DNA of 12,549 bases, taken from Bacteroidales bacterium (lineage in GTDB: Bacteria; Bacteroidota; Bacteroidia; Bacteroidales; VadinHA17). This document shows, in pieces, positions 7,170 to 12,549 of the stretch (position 1 is its first letter; each line of letters starts with the position of its first letter). The notes below the pieces were generated by a model that searched no databases, was not told the DNA's origin, and saw only the letters and a list, made by a program, of their open reading frames with translations. The translations under genes and the position numbers were made by a program. The stretch covers positions 1 through 12,549 of the forward strand of contig JAFGXK010000245.1 of assembly GCA_016936695.1 (NCBI GenBank), given 5' to 3'.

Positions 7170-8432
7170 TCAGATCGGTTTGCCGTTTTCCAGTATATAT
7201 CTTTCAGCTGCAGCATTCCATATATAGTCGTTTGCTGCCACAATTTCATGCAAACCGGCATAGAAGGGATCCGTTTTTCCAGGTTCCGCAAGTTTATAAA
7301 GAGAAACAAGCGGCATCGATATATTTGTATATATGAGTTTCTTCCCGCCGGGTATCAGGGGCAGGTTGAGTGTTGTTTCCGGAACCGCATCCAGGCCTCC
7401 CACATGTGTAATCATCACGGCAGGATTGATTTTGCCTGCAGCCATCATTCTGAGCGATTCGCGCATATCATCGGTATTGCCGCCCGATGTTCCAACCAGG
7501 TGTGTGAAGGCATAATGAACGTTATAGAAGTTCAGTTCAGCCTTGAACTCAGGATTTGTGGGACCTGCAAAGAAGTTCAGGCAACCATCGGTGCCCAGAA
7601 TTGTATCGCCTTGTTCCACAACCTGTTTCACTGGAGCAAAAACGAACACATCGTCAAAGCCATTGTCGCCGGTAAGGCTTCTCAGTTGCTTTACCGGATC
7701 AGCCGTCTGTCCAGTATTGACATACACCAGTTTCACTCCTTCCTCAAGAGCGAGTTCCGGAGAAAAAAGGCAGGCCGCCCTTGCCAGCCGGGAATCGTCT
7801 ATGTCGGTTACAACAAGTAACCCGGGCTTTCTGTCCTGATGAATTGCGTAGTCGATCGCGCCCAGCCCCATCGGGCCGACTCCGGCCAGTATTGCCATAT
7901 TCCCGCCTTCCTTGATTCCCATAGTGTGGTTATATGTTCCGGGCGGCACATGATAACTTGCATTGAAAGCACCGACGATGCATGACATTGGCTCCGAAAG
8001 GGATGCAGGGTAGAATGCCTCGCCGTTATAGGGCAGGAGGCAGTCGGCTTCCATCACTATGCCGGGTATGATTATATGAGTGGCATCGCCCCCGATATAT
8101 CTGTAGGAGTAACCGGGTGCATCCAGTGTTCCCATATGGGCCATGGCAGGCTGGATCGAGAATTTTTGTCCCGGCCTGAATTGGCTCTGCCATTTCTTAC
8201 CGACTTCAAGTATCACACCTGAAAACTCATGTCCGATCATAGTGGGATTGACTGCAATATCATCCGGAACCCTTTTATGGTCCGCTCCCTGAAGGGCTGC
8301 TTTATGAGATGACATGCAGATGCTGTCGGAAATCACCTGAGCCAGAATTTCGTCATCTTTCATCGTGGGAAGATCAAACTCCTCGAGTCTCAGGTCTTTC
8401 TTACCGTAAATTCTGACTGCTTTTGTTTTCAT
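7170..8432 (-). CDS. Zinc-binding MDR dehydrogenase, L-sorbose-1-phosphate reductase (SorE)-like
   Basis: This 420-residue MDR protein is longer than ordinary alcohol dehydrogenases (about 345). Its length and N-terminus (MKTKAVRIYGKKDLRLEEF) resemble SorE, which interconverts L-sorbose 1-phosphate and D-glucitol 6-phosphate. Catalytic zinc ligands are plausible at C39, H68, E69 and E147 (SEPMS). There is no four-Cys structural zinc lobe; that region instead reads QPAMAHMGTLDAPGYSY, as expected for this branch. The Rossmann motif GVGPMG is at 184-189, with D210 after the next strand. A long C-terminal extension ends at the probable helix around HEIVAANDYIWNAAAERYI. It is the last gene of the leftward cluster, 75 bp after the aldolase-SDR fusion. 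Together with the SrlD-like SDR domain it would give the two redox steps of the sorbose route. The real substrate may be another ketose phosphate. Confidence 0.75.
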   Translation of the reverse strand: MKTKAVRIYGKKDLRLEEFDLPTMKDDEILAQVISDSICMSSHKAALQGADHKRVPDDIAVNPTMIGHEFSGVILEVGKKWQSQFRPGQKFSIQPAMAHMGTLDAPGYSYRYIGGDATHIIIPGIVMEADCLLPYNGEAFYPASLSEPMSCIVGAFNASYHVPPGTYNHTMGIKEGGNMAILAGVGPMGLGAIDYAIHQDRKPGLLVVTDIDDSRLARAACLFSPELALEEGVKLVYVNTGQTADPVKQLRSLTGDNGFDDVFVFAPVKQVVEQGDTILGTDGCLNFFAGPTNPEFKAELNFYNVHYAFTHLVGTSGGNTDDMRESLRMMAAGKINPAVMITHVGGLDAVPETTLNLPLIPGGKKLIYTNISMPLVSLYKLAEPGKTDPFYAGLHEIVAANDYIWNAAAERYILENGKPI

Positions 8433-8507
8433 GTTTTTTTATTTTGCCACGGAGGACACAGATTTACACGGGTTTGCTACCCTCCATGTGCTCTGTGCCC
8501 TGCGCAA
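8433..8507. other. Intergenic spacer with remnants of short repeats
   Basis: The 75-bp gap between the fusion gene and the SorE-like gene holds GCCACGGAGGACACAGATTT (8445-8464), a phrase of the kind I recall scattered between genes in many environmental Bacteroidota. It is followed by two or three imperfect heptads, TGTGCTC, TGTGCCC and TGCGCAA (8487-8507), ending directly at the stop codon of the fusion gene. No promoter or terminator is evident. The repeat interpretation is tentative. Confidence 0.35.
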
Positions 8508-10481
8508 TCATCCCAGCATCACCTGTCCGCCGGTAACAGGGACAGCCTGACCGGTTTCGTATTCCTGGTCGATGATATAAAGTATCGCCTTTACCACATC
8601 GTCGAGTCTGCATCCGCGCTTCATGGGCACCTGTTCCTCGTAGTGCTTTTTCACATCTTCGATGGTTTTTGCTCCCGGCACTTTTCCGGTATTGAGGTAC
8701 TGTACAAAAAGTCCTGTATGAGGATCGGACCAGAGTGGTCCTTCGTAGAAATTTCCCGGACAAACGGAATTAACCTTGATCCTGAATGGAGCCAGTTCGA
8801 GTGCAAAAGACTGTGTGAGGCCTATTCCTCCGAATTTGGCCCCGGCATAGGCAAAGTTCCTGTTGCTGCCCCGTAAGCCTGATTTAGAGTTAATCTGGAT
8901 GATATCCGTGAAATAATCAGGTTTCTCCTGATTCTGAATCTTCATAACCTCCGATGAATATTTAGCGCAGTAGAAATAACCGCTGTAATTTATGCCGGTG
9001 GTTCTGGTAAAAGTTTCGGGGTCCATTTCGTCAAGTCCTCCGGCCCTGAGCACGCCAGCATTGCTGATCATCAGGTCGAGGCCGCCAAAGGCGCCAACCG
9101 TAATGTCGACAAGGTTTTTAACGGATACGGGATCAGAAACATCAGTTCTGATGAACAGAGCCTTGTTTCTGGCATCAGGATTATTGAGCTGTGAGACGAA
9201 TTCAGATCCGGTTTCTTCATTAAGGTCGGCCACCACGACATTTACATTCAATATGAAAAGGGCTTCAGCTATTCCAGCCCCGAATCCCTGGGCACCGCCA
9301 GTGACAATGGCAATTTTCTGTTCCAGCCTGTTACCTTTGGTTGCGCCCTGTGAGACTTTCCTCCTGTAATTTTCAACCTCCCATTTGTCGATGAACTCAG
9401 TCTGATCGGGAGTAAGTGTTTTAGTGCCGCCGCAGAGAGACGAATAATGGCTTATTTTGATCATATCCTCATAGACATCAAGTACTGCTTCGGCCGATGT
9501 CACGGAATCATCAACGGCAAGAACTCCCGCGTTTTTTATCACAATTACTTTCGGAAGGTATCCGTATTCGTTGAGGAAGCGGGGAAGCTGGGTTCTTGCC
9601 GAATCCAGTATTTTTTCCGGTGTTGAGGATTGTTCGATGAACAGGTATCTTGTTTTACAGTACACAATTATATCAGGTGTGAGAGGGAGAGAGATCTTAT
9701 GAAACTCCATCTGATTCTGATAGTATCTGGCGATCAGACTGTTATTCCTGTATCTGATCACTTTCGGCTTATCTCCGGAAAGAAGCATCCGCAGAGCCGG
9801 GAGAACCCTGCAGAGAACAGGGTTAAATGGAAGTTCCTCAATCTCGCCTGTACTTCCGATATGGTTTGAGATAGCCGATATCACTTCTTCATAGATCTTT
9901 CTAACCTCATCAGCCGAATCGGCATTTACGAACGATCCGTGATTTTCAAGCAGAATTATCTGCGGGTCGGAATGAAAGTCAGCTCTGTATTTTAATATTT
10001 CGGATTCAAGTTTTTTGAAAAGTGTATAGCCCGGATCAATGTAGGGCACGAAGAGGGCCTTTTCTCCAAACAGTTGTTTTACAAGGTTCCTTGCATTTCT
10101 GCTGCACAGGATCCCATTCACCAGGGTAGGGTGAAGGTGAACCACGAATTTGTACCTTATAAGATCGTGAAGTGAAGTTTCCACGGATGGTCTGAGGTTC
10201 TGACCTTTGTCAATGATGCTGTTGAACATATCCGTCTTAACCTGGTCCTCCCTGACAGTGGGATCGTCGGAATATTGTTTTTCCGAAATAAGGTGAAGCT
10301 TTTCCCTGTTGAGGGCAACCAGGCCGCTTTCGCTGAGGGTGGAGAGGGGCTGTCCGCTGGCCTTTATCCAGATGGTTTGTGCGTCCTTGTATGATGTATT
10401 TCCTCCTCCGGCGATAACATATTCAGTGTTGTTGCCGTAGAACCTTGATAGTTCGATTAGTTCAGCAATTTCCGGCTTCAT
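8508..10481 (-). CDS. Bifunctional fusion: class II aldolase + SrlD-like short-chain dehydrogenase
   Basis: This is a 657-residue two-domain protein. Residues 1 to about 220 form a class II (zinc) aldolase: AGGGNTS (24-30), likely catalytic E101, metal histidines H115 and H117 (HLHP), and H181 in ENHG. Residues of about 220-370 are a linker-like region with no motif I recognise. Residues 385-657 form a classical SDR with cofactor motif TGGAQGFGAGIA (394-405), NAG (474-476), Ser around 532-534, Y545 and K549. The SDR stretch INSKSG...AKFGGIGLTQS and the end VTGGQVM closely match sorbitol-6-phosphate 2-dehydrogenase (SrlD/GutD) as I recall it. Fusions of this layout are often annotated as rhamnulose-1-phosphate aldolase/lactaldehyde dehydrogenase (RhaEW, YuxG), and that remains the alternative. 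It starts 4 bp after the PHP gene stop, so it is surely in the same operon. Confidence 0.85.
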   Translation of the reverse strand: MKPEIAELIELSRFYGNNTEYVIAGGGNTSYKDAQTIWIKASGQPLSTLSESGLVALNREKLHLISEKQYSDDPTVREDQVKTDMFNSIIDKGQNLRPSVETSLHDLIRYKFVVHLHPTLVNGILCSRNARNLVKQLFGEKALFVPYIDPGYTLFKKLESEILKYRADFHSDPQIILLENHGSFVNADSADEVRKIYEEVISAISNHIGSTGEIEELPFNPVLCRVLPALRMLLSGDKPKVIRYRNNSLIARYYQNQMEFHKISLPLTPDIIVYCKTRYLFIEQSSTPEKILDSARTQLPRFLNEYGYLPKVIVIKNAGVLAVDDSVTSAEAVLDVYEDMIKISHYSSLCGGTKTLTPDQTEFIDKWEVENYRRKVSQGATKGNRLEQKIAIVTGGAQGFGAGIAEALFILNVNVVVADLNEETGSEFVSQLNNPDARNKALFIRTDVSDPVSVKNLVDITVGAFGGLDLMISNAGVLRAGGLDEMDPETFTRTTGINYSGYFYCAKYSSEVMKIQNQEKPDYFTDIIQINSKSGLRGSNRNFAYAGAKFGGIGLTQSFALELAPFRIKVNSVCPGNFYEGPLWSDPHTGLFVQYLNTGKVPGAKTIEDVKKHYEEQVPMKRGCRLDDVVKAILYIIDQEYETGQAVPVTGGQVMLG

Positions 10482-10485
10482 GGTT

Positions 10486-11724
10486 TCAGTTTTTAGAAAG
10501 GAAGAATTCTACAACAAGTTTTCCCAGGTATGTAAGTTCCCTTTTCTGGTCGAAGTTTGGCTTTCCATCAGGCATGACATAGCCCTGCATTCCCCTTGCC
10601 CTGAGATACTGATGTGCGGCTATCACGCAAACGCCATCCCAGGCAATCTGTTTAAGGTCGTTGCTGAGCGGCTCCTGTCCTTTTGCAGTGACAGTCAGGG
10701 GGAGAAGATCGGGAGTGTTATGTTCGGTGCCGAATGTCACTATAAAATTCCTGTCGTGGAAGAAATGTACAAAATCGCTGAGGGCATGCAGGCTGTTCCT
10801 TCCGGGGATTAGTTCCATACAGGAAATCCTTTTATCGGTAAGGGATTTATGCAGTTTTTCCCAGTCTTTTTCAAATTCGGTGTAATTGCCTGAGGAATCA
10901 TCGAGCAATACCGGATAGCAAGGTATTCCGCCTGCCTTGAGTATGATTTTTATGATGGCAGGAAGTTCAAGGAATGAATTCTCATCTTCCCTGACAAATG
11001 CTGCTCCTCCGCTTTTAAGAAGGTTTGAGCGGATTTCATTTTCAATCTGGGCAGGATTGGCAAAATCTGCCATGGATTTTTTCCCGCCGTATATTTTTTC
11101 AATGAATTTCACCTGATCGCCGGGTTCGGTATAGGTTTTCGTCACAGCCGTCCTCAGCGCCAGAGCGAGGTGTCTCTCCCTGACCAGTTTGCGGGCATGC
11201 CTTGCTTTAATCTTATCGTACGAAAGAGTCATGGAAGGATTTACAGGTTCTATAAGCCCGTTCAGTTTTGAAATCATGGCTTTGATCTGGTTCTGACTCT
11301 CTCTGACCATCGATTTCAGTTTTATTCCGTTCATGAATCCCGGATTGAAGGGATAGTCAAGTCCTTTCCCTGAGAAATAGATTCTGCCTGGGTTATTCGG
11401 GTCGTTGATTCTGATTCCCTTTTTCTGTTCTTCTTTCAGGAGACCGATGAATTCGATATTGAAAAGAGGAAATATTTTATTCCGGAGTGAACCGTCAATG
11501 AATTCCCTGAAGCCGTCGGCAACAAAAAAATCGTTTATTCCAAGGACGGCAATGTTTTCGTTCTTTGCCATCGAGAAAATAGTTTCCATATCAGGGAATG
11601 AGCTGAAAGAGTAAGGAGTATGGATGTGCCCGTTAGCCTCCCTGAATTGGGGGAGATGATTGTTTGATAATTTTTTTCGTATCTCTTCCGGGGCAGGATA
11701 GTCAGTCAGGAAAAATTTCTCCAC
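10486..11724 (-). CDS. PHP-domain-like metal-dependent hydrolase of unknown substrate
   Basis: This 412-residue cytoplasmic protein has PHP-type motifs. The first is NGHIHTPYSFS (31-41, H33 and H35). The second position reads GINDFF (62-67) where PHP proteins usually have a TDH-like motif. A Glu follows in FNIEF (E91), and the C-terminal GTEHNTPD (332-339, H335) looks like a metal-binding loop. The region of about 100-330 includes a Lys/Arg-rich helical insert (140-215) and CMELIPGRNS (302-311). PHP proteins are phosphoesterases or hydrolases, and the operon suggests a phosphorylated sugar or sugar acid, but no function is established. The start is GTG at 11724: the frame has a stop two codons upstream, and the next ATG (residue 46) would remove the HIHT motif. 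It follows the class II aldolase gene by 58 bp. Confidence 0.7.
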   Translation of the reverse strand: MEKFFLTDYPAPEEIRKKLSNNHLPQFREANGHIHTPYSFSSFPDMETIFSMAKNENIAVLGINDFFVADGFREFIDGSLRNKIFPLFNIEFIGLLKEEQKKGIRINDPNNPGRIYFSGKGLDYPFNPGFMNGIKLKSMVRESQNQIKAMISKLNGLIEPVNPSMTLSYDKIKARHARKLVRERHLALALRTAVTKTYTEPGDQVKFIEKIYGGKKSMADFANPAQIENEIRSNLLKSGGAAFVREDENSFLELPAIIKIILKAGGIPCYPVLLDDSSGNYTEFEKDWEKLHKSLTDKRISCMELIPGRNSLHALSDFVHFFHDRNFIVTFGTEHNTPDLLPLTVTAKGQEPLSNDLKQIAWDGVCVIAAHQYLRARGMQGYVMPDGKPNFDQKRELTYLGKLVVEFFLSKN

Positions 11725-11783
11725 AATTCAAAAAATTACATTGATACTATAACAATTTATAACGATCGACGATGCTAGCTGAT

Positions 11784-12425
11784 TCACCGTCTGAAAAGTC
11801 TGTCGATTTCTCTGATCCTTGATTTGCCAAGAGGTTTCTTGTTTCCTGCAATGTCAACGATCATTGTCATCCTGGCAGCGTTTTCGAGTACTTCGATCCT
11901 GTCGAAAGCCTGTAAAAGAGAGCTGCCGGCGGTAAGTACTCCATGGTTTTCAAGAAGGAGGATGTCTGATTTGAGAATTCCCTCGCTGGCGAGAGATGCC
12001 AGTTCTCCTGTGCCCATTAGTGCATAGCGGACCAGATACGGTTCCCCGCAGATTGCCCTCGCCTCTGATGTCAGGTTTGTATTAATGACAATCTTCATTG
12101 CAGTGAATGCGGATGCAAAGAGGGGATGTGCATGGACGATGGCTGTAATCTCTTCCTTTTTCCTGTAAATGGATAGATGCATTTCATGTTCGATCGATGG
12201 TTTGAGAGCGGGTGTCAGGTTTTTGCCATCCATAGTCAAAAGTCCGACTTCTTTCCATTTCATTCTGCCCTTGTCGGTGGCAGAGGGGGTGATGGCAACC
12301 AGATCAGGATTTATCTTAATGCTTATATTTCCTCCGGACGTAGTCGTAAGTCCCTGTCTGTAGAGCCGTCGCATGAACCTTGCGACCTCACTGCGTTCTT
12401 TGCGATATGGGGCATCTTTATCCAT
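11784..12425 (-). CDS. Class II aldolase/adducin-family protein, L-fuculose-phosphate aldolase-like
   Basis: This 213-residue protein is of the normal length for FucA, AraD and related enzymes. It should perform zinc-dependent retro-aldol cleavage of a ketose 1-phosphate, or a related epimerase or decarboxylase reaction. Motifs are TTSGGNIS (28-35), the substrate-side SATDKG (48-53), IEHEMH with the catalytic Glu near 79, VHAHP with metal ligands H98 and H100, and LENHG with H161. The ATG at 12425 is chosen over the in-frame TTG at 12449, because the latter would overlap the upstream HAD coding sequence, while the ATG sits 7 bp after that gene's stop. The aldehyde and ketose specificity is not readable, and fuculose-, rhamnulose- or ribulose-phosphate are all possible. 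This is a second, separate aldolase beside the fused one. Confidence 0.85.
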   Translation of the reverse strand: MDKDAPYRKERSEVARFMRRLYRQGLTTTSGGNISIKINPDLVAITPSATDKGRMKWKEVGLLTMDGKNLTPALKPSIEHEMHLSIYRKKEEITAIVHAHPLFASAFTAMKIVINTNLTSEARAICGEPYLVRYALMGTGELASLASEGILKSDILLLENHGVLTAGSSLLQAFDRIEVLENAARMTMIVDIAGNKKPLGKSRIREIDRLFRR

Positions 12426-12432
12426 ACTTGGT

Positions 12433-12549
12433 TTATTGGACCAGATCAATAATACCGTTAAGAATGTACTTTGGCCGGTAAGGGAAGTTATCGACTTCTT
12501 CCCTCGAAGTTATACCGCTGAGGACTAAAAGTGTATCTATTTCTGATTC
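12433..12549 (-). CDS. HAD-superfamily phosphatase, NagD-like, C-terminal fragment (cut by window edge)
   Basis: A 38-codon open frame enters from the right edge and ends in TAA at 12433-12435. Its translation includes DTLLVLSGITSREEV and ends PKYILNGIIDLVQ. This matches the C-terminal pattern of NagD/4-nitrophenylphosphatase-type HAD subclass IIA phosphatases (a TLLVLTGVT strand-turn, then a short P-x-Y-hydrophobic segment). Such enzymes dephosphorylate small phosphorylated metabolites, often sugar phosphates. The catalytic DxDG and cap are outside the window, so activity cannot be judged. The stop lies 7 bp before the aldolase ATG, so it is very likely the upstream gene of the same operon. 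Confidence 0.7.
   Translation of the reverse strand, partial: ESEIDTLLVLSGITSREEVDNFPYRPKYILNGIIDLVQ

Noticed and set aside
7125..7820. 231-codon plus-strand open frame
   Set aside because: It is antisense to the SorE-like gene over most of its length, and its translation shows no family features.
12426..12449. TTG start at 12449 for the FucA-like aldolase
   Set aside because: It would overlap the end of the HAD frame, and the extra eight residues add nothing known to the family. The ATG at 12425 gives the usual length.

Overview
This 12.5 kb window looks like a chromosomal carbohydrate-metabolism region of an uncultured-type Bacteroidota. The evidence is moderate GC, mostly weak Shine-Dalgarno sequences, one Bacteroidota-type -7 box (TAnnTTTG), an SPII lipoprotein glycosidase, a Tat-exported enolase-superfamily enzyme of a kind common in this phylum, and heptanucleotide tandem arrays in gene leaders. 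The assignment is inference from gene style, since there is no rRNA or other marker gene. There is no RNA gene, CRISPR array, insertion sequence or transposase, and no gene-free stretch above 300 bases.

Left region (1-6045), uronate and sugar-acid handling: a 2-keto-3-deoxygluconate (KDG) kinase-like PfkB protein (+) directly follows a 98-bp heptad array. It converges, with overlapping stop codons, on a leftward pair made of a secreted RraA/HMG-aldolase-like protein and a Tat-exported enolase-superfamily sugar-acid dehydratase. A second 98-bp heptad array separates that pair. Divergent from the pair is a GH88 unsaturated glucuronyl hydrolase lipoprotein (+), which converges 2 bp away on a zinc-dependent sorbitol-dehydrogenase-like enzyme (-). 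A plausible logic is that GH88 releases unsaturated uronate from lyase-made oligosaccharides, dehydratase or aldolase enzymes act on sugar acids, and KDG kinase feeds KDPG into the Entner-Doudoroff route. No KduI, KduD, polysaccharide lyase, SusC/SusD or KDPG aldolase is visible here.

Right region (6179-12549), ketose and polyol phosphate handling: a PfkB sugar kinase (+) faces a leftward five-gene cluster. Read in transcription order, the cluster is the C-terminal end of a NagD-like HAD phosphatase (cut by the window edge and easily missed), a class II (FucA-like) aldolase, a PHP-type metal-dependent hydrolase-like protein, a large fusion of a class II aldolase with a sorbitol-6-phosphate-dehydrogenase-like SDR, and an L-sorbose-1-phosphate-reductase-like MDR enzyme. 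The spacings are 7, 58, 4 and 75 bp. The SrlD-like and SorE-like activities together recall the classical L-sorbose route (ketose-1-P to glucitol-6-P to fructose-6-P). Here they are joined to two aldolases, a kinase and two putative phosphatases, so this cluster is the best candidate for an uncharacterised pathway. Its substrate cannot be read from the sequence.
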